The position numbers and the translations under genes are program-made. A DNA stretch of 64,000 nt from positions 310,001-374,000 of the forward strand of contig NZ_JABWGN010000009.1 in the NCBI RefSeq assembly GCF_013363975.1. Direction: 5' to 3'. The notes under the pieces were generated by a model, which had not been told where the DNA came from, made no database searches, and was given only the letters and a program-made list of their open reading frames with translations. The number at the start of each line of letters is the position of its first letter. Position 1 is the stretch's first letter. Of this stretch, positions 36,076-44,978 are shown piece by piece. The stretch comes from Nonomuraea montanisoli (lineage in GTDB: Bacteria; Actinomycetota; Actinomycetes; Streptosporangiales; Streptosporangiaceae).

Positions 36076-36280
36076 CATCGATGTCTCCCTTCGTGGAAGC
36101 CGACCTCGTGATGCGTCACGGCGTCGTCTCTGGACGGGTGTCCGGGCGGGAGCTGCCCGCGACCACGCGTCAACTACTCCCTCGACCTGACGGGCTCCCG
36201 GGCGCGAGCGAGTTAAGCGCTTAGATAGTGAATGCGTGGGGACTACTTAAGCGCATAGATTGCCGGTACGCAAGAGGCGG
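36076..36280 (-). repeat. Promoter/leader repeat copy B, ending in an orphan start codon
   Basis: Minus-strand copy of 30065-30270, including both operators, promoter boxes, leader and an ATG at 36078 with GGGAGA upstream. After that ATG the frame bears no resemblance to a binding protein and stops after about 35 codons. Some 200 bases of unrecognised sequence (35877-36075) separate it from GH1. This looks like the scar of a deleted transporter. Confidence 0.8.
36213..36258 (-). promoter_or_regulatory. LacI-type operators and promoter upstream of GH1
   Basis: TTAAGCGCTTAG (36213-36224) and CTTAAGCGCATAG (36246-36258), arranged as before the CUT1 operon. TTAAGT, a 17-base spacer and TATCTA are conserved on the minus strand. 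Confidence 0.7.
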
Positions 36281-36340
36281 GATCGCTCTGCCGGGCGTGG
36301 CGGCTCGGAAACGCCGCAGGTGGCAGGGGAGCGCCCGCCG

Positions 36341-37444
36341 TCAGGCCGTCGAGCAGCCGCAGCTCTCCCGCAACACCAGACGTGCCGGCAACTGGATGCA
36401 GATGGGGGGCTCACTTCGGTGCTCGAGCCGGTCGATGAGGATGTCGACCGCGGCACGGCCCATCCGCTCCATCGGCTGGCGGATGGTGGTGAGCGCCGGC
36501 CGGGAGATGCGTCCGGCGACGATCCCGTCGAAGCCGGTGACGGCCACCCGTCCGGGGACCGAGATCCCGTTCTCGGCCAGCATGTCCATGAGGTCGAGGG
36601 CCAGGTCGTCGGTCACGCAGACCAGAGCCTGCGGCAGCCGGCCGCGCGCCAGCAGCTCGGCAACCAGGTTGCGCCCGTCCGACCTGGACTCCTGTGCCAG
36701 CGGCTTGCGCGGGACAGGCAATCCAGCGGCACGCAGCGCTGTACGGAACCCTTCGAACCGTGCCCCATTCTCGGGGAAGCGCGTGTCGCCGACGAACAGC
36801 AGATCGGTAAGCCCGTGATCCGCGATGAGGTGGCCGGTGAGGGCCTGCATCGCGGCGGCATTGTCGATCGTCACGTGACTCAGGTTGTCGTGGTGGGGCG
36901 ATTCGGACAGTGCCACGACCGGAATGCGACTGGCGATGCGGTCCAGGACGTCGTCGGGCACTGTGTGAGGGAAGACGGCCAACCCGTCGACTCGTCCCGC
37001 GACATCGGTGATGATCGCCCCGCTGTCGGCATGGCTTCCCCCGCCGATCAGCAACGCGTACCCGCGCTGCCGGCACTCCAGCTCGACGCCGCGCTGGACC
37101 TCGTCCACATACAGGGGGAAGGCGCGGAGGTTCTCCTCGTCGCCGTCCCGCACCACCTCGACCTCGCCCCCGCCTTCCGTGGAGGACATGTCCGCCGCCG
37201 GCGCTCCGGTCGGTTCTTCGGCCCTGAGGTAGTCGTACGAGAACAGCCCGAGAGCGCCCGTCCGGCCCTTGGCCAGGCCGCGGGCACTGGCGCTCGGAAC
37301 GTACCCCAACGCATGTGCCGCGGCCAGCACGGAATCGCGAGTCGTGGGCTTGACCTTCTCCGGCTGCCGGAAGGTGAAGGAGACCGTGGCGATCGAGACA
37401 CCCGCTCGCTGTGCCACGTCATATACCGTGGGGCGCTTCGCCAT
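36341..37444 (-). CDS. LacI-family transcriptional repressor
   Basis: 367 residues; ATG 37444 with GGAGG upstream. N-terminal helix-turn-helix TVYDVAQRAGVSIATVSFT with hinge helix region PSASARGLA, then a type I periplasmic-binding-like sensor domain. An unusual acidic insertion (about residues 85-105, Glu/Gly-rich) interrupts the first strand region of the sensor. Lies directly upstream of the GH1 promoter on the same strand. An operator-like site precedes its own start, so it likely represses the CUT1 operon, GH1 and itself, with a beta-glucoside as inducer. Confidence 0.92.
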   Translation of the reverse strand: MAKRPTVYDVAQRAGVSIATVSFTFRQPEKVKPTTRDSVLAAAHALGYVPSASARGLAKGRTGALGLFSYDYLRAEEPTGAPAADMSSTEGGGEVEVVRDGDEENLRAFPLYVDEVQRGVELECRQRGYALLIGGGSHADSGAIITDVAGRVDGLAVFPHTVPDDVLDRIASRIPVVALSESPHHDNLSHVTIDNAAAMQALTGHLIADHGLTDLLFVGDTRFPENGARFEGFRTALRAAGLPVPRKPLAQESRSDGRNLVAELLARGRLPQALVCVTDDLALDLMDMLAENGISVPGRVAVTGFDGIVAGRISRPALTTIRQPMERMGRAAVDILIDRLEHRSEPPICIQLPARLVLRESCGCSTA

Positions 37445-37486
37445 CTGTACCCCCTCCGATGCCCGAACAGCCCGGCCCTTCAGACA

Positions 37487-37499
37487 TTATGCGCTTAAC
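37487..37499. promoter_or_regulatory. Operator-like site before the LacI gene
   Basis: TTATGCGCTTAAC shares the ATGCGCTTAA core of the CUT1 and GH1 operators and lies 43-55 bases before the LacI start, suggesting autoregulation. Confidence 0.6.
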
Positions 37500-37901
37500 A
37501 ACGATCGGAAAGATCCCTAACGTACCAGCACCATTTGATGATCAGTTCTTGGCCCTGGAGAAGCTCTGGACGGCGCCGAGTGCCGACGTGAGGGCCCCGC
37601 GCTTCTGTTGCTAGACATCGGATGCAAAGCGTCTCGCAGGCTGCCGCATCGGGGCTTATGTCCTATATCTCCCGGCTGGGTTGTCGCCCGGCGAGTGATA
37701 CATAGGAGGTTTAGCCGGATCTGGTCTTCCGTTCAGACTCATCTCGATATATGTTCCCGTTCACAGCAACCAGTGGTTGTGGGTGGTGCGTACGCGCGCC
37801 TGTCTCCCCTACCACCGTGATCAGAAGTTTCTCTGGCCCTGAACAAGGGCCTCGTCAGGCCCGATCATCCCTGTCCCACGCCCCCCAGGAAGGGATCGTT
37901 C
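37500..37901. other. Gap between LacI and GH95 with no recognised gene
   Basis: About 400 bases, lower in GC than its surroundings. No coding remnant was recognised. It must contain the GH95 promoter, but no confident -35/-10 pair was found, and no copy of the TAAGCGCTTA operator lies near GH95. Confidence 0.5.
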
Positions 37902-40886
37902 ATGAAGATCCGGAAACGGCACGGGAAGGTCCTGGAAGCCACGCTCGACCCCCGGGGCGAGGGCCCGCACCTGTCCGGGAAGATGGGCGCCGCCACCATC
38001 CGTGGCATCCGGTCGACCATGCGACGACGCTGGCTCAACGCAGCCGCGTGCGTCGCCCTCGCCGCGTCCGGCCTTGCCGCACTGCAGCCGGTCGCCTTGT
38101 CCTTACCCGCCGCCGCAGCGGCCGGTGACCCCGACACCCTGTGGTACTCCCAGCCCGCCACCGCATGGGAATCGCAGGCCCTGCCCATCGGCAACGGCGC
38201 ACTCGGCGCCATGGTCTTCGGCGGCGTCGGTTCCGAGCAGGTGCAGTTCAACGAGAAGACCCTGTGGACCGGCGGCCCCGGCTCGCCCGGTTACGACTAC
38301 GGCAACTGGACCTCCCCGCGCCCCACGGCGCTCCAGGAGGTCGTCGACCAGATCAACCGGGACGGAACAGTCGCTCCCGCATGGGTGGCCGGGAAGCTCG
38401 GGCAGCCCAAGACCAACTTCGGCGCCTACCAGACGTTCGGTGACCTGCGGCTCGACATGGCCGAGTCCAATCCCGGCTTCAGCGGCTACCGGCGCTCACT
38501 CAACCTCCGCGACGCCGTCGCCGGCGTCACCTATTCCACGAGCACCGCCACCTTCACCCGCGAGTACTTCGCCAGTCACCCGGGGAACGTGATGGCGGGA
38601 CGGCTCGCGGCGAACCAGGCGGGCAAGATCTCCTTCACGCTCCGCTACACCTCGCCTCGCAGCGACTTCACCGCGACAGCTTCCGGCGGCCGGCTCACCA
38701 TCCGCGGCACGCTCGCCAACAACGGGATGAGGTTCGAATCCCAGATCCAGGTCAAGACCGACGGCGGAACCATCACCGACGGCAACGGCCAGGTGACCGT
38801 CACCGGCGCCGACAGCGCCACGTTCGTGATGAGTGCCGGAACCGACTACGCCCTGACCTATCCCACCTACCGGGGCGCGGACCCGCACGCCAAGGTGACG
38901 CAGGCCGTCGACGCCGCTTCGGCCAAGCCCTACACCGACCTTCGGGCCGCTCATGTCGCCGATCACCGCGCGCTGTACGACCGAGTCAGGCTGAACCTCG
39001 GCGGGGTGATGCCCGACAAGCCGACCGACCAGCTCCGATCCGCCTACACCGGCGGAAGCTCACCGGACGACCGCGCCCTGGAGCAGCTCTACTACCAGTA
39101 CGGCCGCTACCTGCTCATCGCCTCCTCCCGGCCGGGATCGCTGCCGGCCAACCTCCAGGGCGTCTGGAACAACTCCACGCAACCGCCGTGGAGCTCCGAC
39201 TACCACACCAACATCAACATCCAGATGAACTACTGGCCCGCCGCGCAGGCCAATCTCGCCGAGACCGCCGAACCGTACACCGCGTTCATCGAGAACCTGA
39301 AGGCGGCGGGCACCAAGTCCGCCACCGACATGTTCGGCGCGCCGGGCTGGGTCGTGCACAACGAGACCAACCCGTACGGCTTCACCGGCGTGCACGACTG
39401 GTCGACTTCGTTCTGGTTCCCCGAAGCCAACGGCTGGCTCGCGTCCCAGGTCTACGACCACTACCTGTTCACCAAAGACCCCGCGTTCCTGCGCGACCGG
39501 GCCTACCCGCTCCTCAAGGGCGCCGCCCAGTTCTGGCTCAAGAACCTGCGCACCGACCCCAGGGACGGCAAGCTCGTCGTCACCCCCAGCTACTCTCCCG
39601 AGCACGGCGACTTCACCGCCGGGGCCGCCATGGCCGAGCAGATCGTGGGGGGCCTGCTGACCGACACCCTCGCCGCCGCGAAGGAACTCGGCGTCGACTC
39701 GGCGCTCCAGACCGAACTCCAGACCACGCTCGGCAGGCTCGACCCCGGTCTGCGCGTCGGCCGCTGGGGCCAGTTGCAGGAATGGAAGGCGGACCTGGAC
39801 AGCCAGACCGACACCCACCGGCACGTCTCGCACCTGTTCGCCCTGCATCCCGGCCGCCAGATCTCCCCGGACACCACACCGTCGCTCGCCGCGGCGGCCA
39901 AGGTCACGCTCAACGCCCGCGGCGACGGCACCAGCGGAGACGTCACCGGCTGGAGCCTGGCCTGGAAGACCAACTTCTGGGCACGGCTGCACGACGGAAA
40001 CCACGCCCACACCATCCTTGCCAACCTGCTGAAACTTCGCACGCTGCCGAACCTGTTCGACACCCACCCGCCATTCCAGATCGACGGCAACTTCGGCGCC
40101 ACCTCGGGGATCACCGAGATGCTCCTGCAGAGCCACACCGGCGACATCCGGCCGCTCCCGGCCCTCCCTACGGCCTGGAGCGCCGGTTCCTACACAGGTC
40201 TCAGAGCCCGGGGCGACGTCACCGTCGACGCGTCCTGGAACGCGAGCGGATCAGCCGAGTTCACCCTCAGACCGAACCGTTCCGGACCGCTCTCCGCCCG
40301 CAGTCCGATGTTCACCGGAACCTTCACCCTCACGGACACCACGACGGGCCAGACCCTCACCCCCACGCGCGACGGGAACCGGATCACCTTCAGCGCAACC
40401 GCCGGCCATGCCTACAAGGCCACCGGAAAGCTGGCGACGTCGGACAACTTGGCTCTGGGGACGCCCGCCACCCAGTCGGGCACCGCGCACGGGGGTTCGG
40501 CGTCGCGGGCCGTTGACGGGAACCTCGACGGCGACTTCTTCCACGGCTCGGTCACCCACACCGCCGACCAGCCGTTGGGCGCCAACCCGTGGTGGCAGAC
40601 CGACCTCGGCTCCGCCCATCAGGTCAGCACGATCAGGCTGTGGAACCGGACCGACTGCTGCGCCGACCGGTTGAAGAAGTTCTATGTCTTCGCCTCCGAC
40701 TCGCCGTTCACCTCGAATGACCCGGAGGTCACGAAGAACCAGGCGGGTGTCTGGTCCACCTACCGGGAGGCCGAGGCGGGCACCTCGCTGTCCCTGCCGG
40801 TGGGCCGGTCGGCCCGCTATGTCCGGGTCCAGCTCGTCGGCTCCGACCGGCCGCTGTCCCTCGCCGAAGTACAGGTCTTCGGCTAG
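37902..40886 (+). CDS. Secreted GH95 alpha-L-fucosidase/galactosidase with F5/8C domain
   Basis: 994 residues. ATG 37902 is six bases after GGAAGGGA; an inner ATG at 38019 would give a conventional signal peptide, so the used start adds a basic ~39-residue extension before the hydrophobic core (ends AAAAA). GH95 N-terminal beta-sandwich begins WYSQPATAWESQALPIGNG, followed by the (alpha/alpha)6 barrel with NNSTQPPWSSDYHTNINIQMNYWP and the late DGNFGATSGI segment. C-terminal ~150 residues form a discoidin/fucolectin-like domain with paired Cys (DCCADR). Family members are inverting 1,2-alpha-L-fucosidases or alpha-L-galactosidases. Extracellular. Confidence 0.9.
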   Translation: MKIRKRHGKVLEATLDPRGEGPHLSGKMGAATIRGIRSTMRRRWLNAAACVALAASGLAALQPVALSLPAAAAAGDPDTLWYSQPATAWESQALPIGNGALGAMVFGGVGSEQVQFNEKTLWTGGPGSPGYDYGNWTSPRPTALQEVVDQINRDGTVAPAWVAGKLGQPKTNFGAYQTFGDLRLDMAESNPGFSGYRRSLNLRDAVAGVTYSTSTATFTREYFASHPGNVMAGRLAANQAGKISFTLRYTSPRSDFTATASGGRLTIRGTLANNGMRFESQIQVKTDGGTITDGNGQVTVTGADSATFVMSAGTDYALTYPTYRGADPHAKVTQAVDAASAKPYTDLRAAHVADHRALYDRVRLNLGGVMPDKPTDQLRSAYTGGSSPDDRALEQLYYQYGRYLLIASSRPGSLPANLQGVWNNSTQPPWSSDYHTNINIQMNYWPAAQANLAETAEPYTAFIENLKAAGTKSATDMFGAPGWVVHNETNPYGFTGVHDWSTSFWFPEANGWLASQVYDHYLFTKDPAFLRDRAYPLLKGAAQFWLKNLRTDPRDGKLVVTPSYSPEHGDFTAGAAMAEQIVGGLLTDTLAAAKELGVDSALQTELQTTLGRLDPGLRVGRWGQLQEWKADLDSQTDTHRHVSHLFALHPGRQISPDTTPSLAAAAKVTLNARGDGTSGDVTGWSLAWKTNFWARLHDGNHAHTILANLLKLRTLPNLFDTHPPFQIDGNFGATSGITEMLLQSHTGDIRPLPALPTAWSAGSYTGLRARGDVTVDASWNASGSAEFTLRPNRSGPLSARSPMFTGTFTLTDTTTGQTLTPTRDGNRITFSATAGHAYKATGKLATSDNLALGTPATQSGTAHGGSASRAVDGNLDGDFFHGSVTHTADQPLGANPWWQTDLGSAHQVSTIRLWNRTDCCADRLKKFYVFASDSPFTSNDPEVTKNQAGVWSTYREAEAGTSLSLPVGRSARYVRVQLVGSDRPLSLAEVQVFG

Positions 40887-40977
40887 TGCCTGGACCCTCA
40901 GTGGGCGGGAGGCCGTCAGTCGAGGCCAAGCTGGAGGAAATCGAGCACGCCCTGACCCGGCGAGGGAAGCCGCCGCG

Positions 40978-41466
40978 TCAGCCCTTGGTCGCGCCTCCGG
41001 TGAGCCCCTTGACGAAGTGCTTCTGCAGCAGCAGATAGAAGGTGAGGATCGGTAGCTTGCCAGGAACATGGGCGCGAACATGCCGCCGAAGTCGGCCGCG
41101 TACTGACCGAGCGACTTGGAGATGCCCGTCATGATCGTGGTGCCCTCGCGGGGACCGTAGATGATCAGCGGGCTGAGGGAGTCGTTCCAGATCCACACGC
41201 CGAGGTGAAGAAGATCAGCCAGAAGGTCTGCCGGCGGTTGGCCCCGTCGATCGCCGCCGCCTCCTCCAGCTCGCGCGGCACCCCCTTCATGAACCCGGAG
41301 AACACGAACACCCCGAACGGCATGTAGGAGCCGATGTTGAACAGCACCAGAGCCCCAGCGATCTGAGCACCTGGGTGACCGGAATGAGGGCCGGATAGTG
41401 GCCGAGCAGAGCCGACAGCAGCGGCGCGCTTGCCGTGGTCACGGGTCGGGTGCTTCTCCCGCGTCA
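40978..41466 (-). pseudogene. MalG-type ABC permease pseudogene
   Basis: Fragments in all three minus frames: HYPALIPVTQVLRSLGL, then LVLFNIGSYMPFGVF with EAA loop ELEEAAAIDGANRR, then WIWNDSLSPLIIYGPREG, and finally FYLLLQKHFVKGLTGGATKG, the typical MalG C-terminus, ending at TGA 40978. At least three frame changes, an internal deletion after FWLIFF and a missing N-terminal half. Just outside it (40920-40980, plus strand) a short open segment VEAKLEEIEHAL was seen but not identified. Confidence 0.85.
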
Positions 41467-41492
41467 TGACGGTGTTGAGTGGGCGGACCTGC

Positions 41493-43235
41493 TCAGTTGT
41501 TGTCGAGGAAGCGCTGGGCGAGGGTCCTGCCGAGGGTCACGGCCTGGCTGTGGTTCTCGATCGTGGAGACCTTGGTGCCCGTGCCGGTGAACACGATGTA
41601 CGTGACGCCGCCGTCGGTGCCGCCGTTGCTCGGGTCGGGGTTGATGCCGAGGTCCGCCGCGGTCCGGTAGGACGCTTCGCCGATGATCCCGGACGGCCCG
41701 GTGTCGCCCATCACCGCGTACTCGACCTGGCCGTTGTACACGATGGCCACCACCGTGCCGCAGCCGATGCCCTTGCTCCGGTAGTCCCAGATCGAGCTGG
41801 GGCTGGGCACGACCATGTAGGGAAGCTGAGCCGCGTTCAGCGGAGTGTCCGAGGTGGTGTGGCAGAACGTGTCGGGCAGGAAGCAGCAGTCGGTGCTCTC
41901 GTTGCACTGGGCGGTGCGGACGCCGTCGCAGTCGATGTCCATGTCGCCCTTCCAGAACACGGCACCGGTCTTGTTGCACACCGCGACGGTCGCCGTGCTG
42001 ACGTCGGAGTCGGTCTTGTACTTGCCGTGGGAGATCTGGCTGCACGTGGTGACCTTGGCGAGGAGCTGGTCGGCGGTGGGACCGGAGGTGCCGCCGGACG
42101 CGGTGCCCGTGACGGCGGCACTGTGCCCGGACTCGTTGCCGGCCGCGTCGAGCGCGGTGATCGTGTAGGTGTGGGTGGACCCGGCCGCCAGCCCGGCGAT
42201 CGTGGCGGCGGCCGTGGGCGAGGTGGCGACCGTCGAGGTCCCCTCGTACACGCGGTACCCGGTGACGCCCACGTTGTCGGTGGAGTCGGTCCAGGCCAGT
42301 GAGATGCTCGTGGCGGACACACCGGTCACCTGCGGGTTCGTGGGCGCGGTCGGGGGCCGGCCGTCCGGGCCGGCGGGGCCGCTGACCGACAGCCGGTCCA
42401 CGTTCGGGCCGCCGTCGGAGCTCGTGGCGGTCGCGCGGACGGTGTTGACTCCCGCGTTCAGATCCACGGTGACACGGCTGTCCGCCCAGGTGTCCCAGCT
42501 CCCGGTGCCGGGAAAGGACATGCCGGTCGTGACGCCGTTGACCGCGATGTCCATCGGGCGGGTGACGGTGGTGCCGTTGGCGTACCGGAAGGTCAGCGTG
42601 TGGCCGCCGGCCTCGGCCACGTTGACCGACCACTCGATGGAGCCGCCGACCGCGTTGACGTAGTCGACGAATCCGCTGCCGGTGTAGCCGGTGTGGTTGG
42701 TGGCCACCGAGGCTTGCGACAGTGTCGCGGCCTCGGCCTGGTACTCGCTCGCCGGGATGTCGGCGGTCGTGACGTCGAGGTAGTCGAGGTTGGGGTTGCC
42801 GCCGGAGGAGGTGGCGGTGACACGGATCTTGTTGTCGCCCGCCTGGAGCGTCGCGGTGAGTGTGGAGGCGGTCCAGGTGTCCCAGTTCGCGGTCGGGCCG
42901 AACGAGCGCCCGGCTGACACGACCGTGCCGTTCACCGCGACGTCGGCGGTGCGGGCGGCGCCGGTGCCGTTGGCGTACCTGATGGCCAGCGTGGCGATGC
43001 CGGCCGCCGGGGCGTTGACCGTCCATTCGGTGTACGGGCCCGCGGCGTTGGCGCTGTTGACGAAGCCGGAACCGGAGAAGCCCAGGTGGTTGGCCTCGAC
43101 GACGCCCTGCGCGTTGGTGGCGTTCTCTGCCTCGTAGCGAGCGGTCGCGGCGCGGGCGGGTAGCGCCACGAGCGCGGAGACGGCCAGACAGGCGGCGGCG
43201 AACGGGATGACGGTGCGTAAGCGGGGCAGATGCAC
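41493..43235 (-). CDS. Secreted GH75 chitosanase with two CBM35-like modules and Fn3
   Basis: 580 residues from GTG 43235 after GAGGAG. Signal peptide ends PARAA. Two CBM35-like modules (each starting Y-E/Q-A-E and ending NLDYL/NVDRL), one fibronectin III domain (PPTAPTNPQVTGVSATS...), then the GH75 domain. GH75 marks: DMDIDCDG with the acidic pair, CNESTDCC, and GDTGPSGIIGEAS. GH75 endo-chitosanases cleave partially deacetylated chitosan by inversion. Likely promoter upstream of the GH27/GH29 group; gap to the next gene on the same strand is 17 bases, so it ends the operon. Confidence 0.88.
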   Translation of the reverse strand: MHLPRLRTVIPFAAACLAVSALVALPARAATARYEAENATNAQGVVEANHLGFSGSGFVNSANAAGPYTEWTVNAPAAGIATLAIRYANGTGAARTADVAVNGTVVSAGRSFGPTANWDTWTASTLTATLQAGDNKIRVTATSSGGNPNLDYLDVTTADIPASEYQAEAATLSQASVATNHTGYTGSGFVDYVNAVGGSIEWSVNVAEAGGHTLTFRYANGTTVTRPMDIAVNGVTTGMSFPGTGSWDTWADSRVTVDLNAGVNTVRATATSSDGGPNVDRLSVSGPAGPDGRPPTAPTNPQVTGVSATSISLAWTDSTDNVGVTGYRVYEGTSTVATSPTAAATIAGLAAGSTHTYTITALDAAGNESGHSAAVTGTASGGTSGPTADQLLAKVTTCSQISHGKYKTDSDVSTATVAVCNKTGAVFWKGDMDIDCDGVRTAQCNESTDCCFLPDTFCHTTSDTPLNAAQLPYMVVPSPSSIWDYRSKGIGCGTVVAIVYNGQVEYAVMGDTGPSGIIGEASYRTAADLGINPDPSNGGTDGGVTYIVFTGTGTKVSTIENHSQAVTLGRTLAQRFLDNN

Positions 43236-43252
43236 GATCGCTCCTCGGGGGG

Positions 43253-44965
43253 TCAGGTGAGCGTGATGCGGTCGAGATTGGGACCGCCGTACGCGGTGGC
43301 GCCGGTCAGGCGGATCGTGTTCGCCCCGGCGTTCAGCGTGACGGTGAGCGCGCTGTCGGCCCACGACGCCCAGCTCCCTGTCGGGCCGAACGAGCGGCCT
43401 GCCTGGGCCACGACGCCGTTGACCGTGAGGTCCATCGGGCGGTCGGCGGTGGTGCCGTTGGCATAGCGGACGGTCAGCGTCCTGGGGCCGCTCCGCGCGG
43501 CGTTCACCGCGAACTCCACGTACGAGCCCGCCACGTTGTCGGAGTTGACGAAGCCCGTGCCGGTGAAACCGGCGTGGTTGGACTCCACGGCGCCCTGGAA
43601 GATCGTCGCGTCCTCTGCCTCGTACCTGGGCGCCGCGGCGGCGGGACGGGCGCGGATGAGCCGTGTCTCGCCCGGGCGCAGCGTGGCCGTGTACGAGGCG
43701 GCGACCGTTCCCTCGGCGGCGCCCGACCACAGGTCGGTGACCTCCGCGGAACCGGTGAAACCGACCTGGGACCAGGTGACGCTCACCGTCGAGGTCCCGG
43801 ACGTGCCGGTGTTGTAGAGCGCGACGATGTAGTCGCCGTTCGGCTCCCGCTTGCGCCAGACCTGATTGACGCCGCTGTTGACGACCCGCTGCGCGGCGAC
43901 ACCGTCCTGGTCGACCGCGATGAGCCGCTCGTTGGTCAGCATGGCCAGGTCGGTGGCGGTCAGCGCGGTCAGGTCGGTGCCCAGCAGCAGCGGGCCGGCG
44001 ATCATCGCCCAGTGCGTCATGTGCGAGCGGCGCTGGTCGGCGTTCAGCCCCACCTGGTCGCCGTTGCCGATCTGCAGCGAGTCGTAGTCGTTCCACCCGC
44101 CGGGCCCGGCGTACTGCTGCCAGGAGGCGGCGGAGGTGAACCGGCTCACCACGTGCGCCCAGTCGGTCAGCGGGTAGCCGCTTCCGTTCGGGCCCGGACC
44201 GCAGTAGCACTCGACGTCGCCCTGGGTGCGCCAGCTGTTGGCCAGCCGCCGCCAGGTCGTGGCCTGTGCGACGGGCAGGTTGTTGGACAGCGCGAAGGTG
44301 ATGGGGCGACCGGTCTGGCGCAGGGCCCTGTCCCAGGCTTCGACGTCGGCGACGGTGGTCGCGTCCACGCCGTCGATCTTGAGGTAGTCGACGCCCCACG
44401 AGGCCATCTGGTTCGCCCAGGAGTTGATGAACGCCTGCGCGCCGGGATGGGAGTACTTCAGCCGGTACATGTTCTTGCAGTTGTAGTTCTTGTGCGTCTG
44501 GGTGGTGTCGGCGATGTCCTGGGCGTGGTAACTCGTGCCTTCGATCGGCTTGTTGGAGGTGACCGCGTTCTTGGCGATGCCGGGCGTGACGTAGAAGCCG
44601 AACTTCAGCCCCTTGGCGTGGACGTGGTCGGCCAGCGCCTTGATCCCGCCGGGGAACTTCGTCGCGTCCACCGCCCACCGGCCGAAGGAATCGACGACGA
44701 AGCCGTTGGCGTCGCACTTCTGGTAGAAGTCGTCGAGGTTGACGTACACATAGCCCTTGGCGGCCAGGCCGCTGCTGACCAGCGCGTCGGCCTGGGCCCT
44801 CATCTTGGTCTCGTCCGGCCAGCGACGGACGAAGCTCCAACTGCTCCAGCCCATCGCCGGCCTGATCGATAACCCGTTGTCCGAGGCCGGCGCGGGTGCG
44901 GCGGGCCCGACCAGCGCCGCCATACCGAGCACCAGGACCGTGCCGACCGCGCGCCACCGCTTCAT
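43253..44965 (-). CDS. Secreted GH27 alpha-galactosidase-like enzyme with CBM35-like module
   Basis: 570 residues; ATG 44965, signal peptide ending APAPAS. GH27 barrel begins RPAMGWSSWSFV; nucleophile Asp in DYLKIDGVD and acid/base region near NSWRTQGDVE. A beta-sandwich domain follows, then a CBM35-like module (~440-570) with the YEAEDATIFQG start shared across the island. GH27 enzymes are retaining alpha-galactosidases or beta-L-arabinopyranosidases; the KID in place of KYD may alter specificity. Only 17 bases precede the GH75 gene. Confidence 0.88.
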   Translation of the reverse strand: MKRWRAVGTVLVLGMAALVGPAAPAPASDNGLSIRPAMGWSSWSFVRRWPDETKMRAQADALVSSGLAAKGYVYVNLDDFYQKCDANGFVVDSFGRWAVDATKFPGGIKALADHVHAKGLKFGFYVTPGIAKNAVTSNKPIEGTSYHAQDIADTTQTHKNYNCKNMYRLKYSHPGAQAFINSWANQMASWGVDYLKIDGVDATTVADVEAWDRALRQTGRPITFALSNNLPVAQATTWRRLANSWRTQGDVECYCGPGPNGSGYPLTDWAHVVSRFTSAASWQQYAGPGGWNDYDSLQIGNGDQVGLNADQRRSHMTHWAMIAGPLLLGTDLTALTATDLAMLTNERLIAVDQDGVAAQRVVNSGVNQVWRKREPNGDYIVALYNTGTSGTSTVSVTWSQVGFTGSAEVTDLWSGAAEGTVAASYTATLRPGETRLIRARPAAAAPRYEAEDATIFQGAVESNHAGFTGTGFVNSDNVAGSYVEFAVNAARSGPRTLTVRYANGTTADRPMDLTVNGVVAQAGRSFGPTGSWASWADSALTVTLNAGANTIRLTGATAYGGPNLDRITLT

Positions 44966-44978
44966 GGAACTCTCCTCT

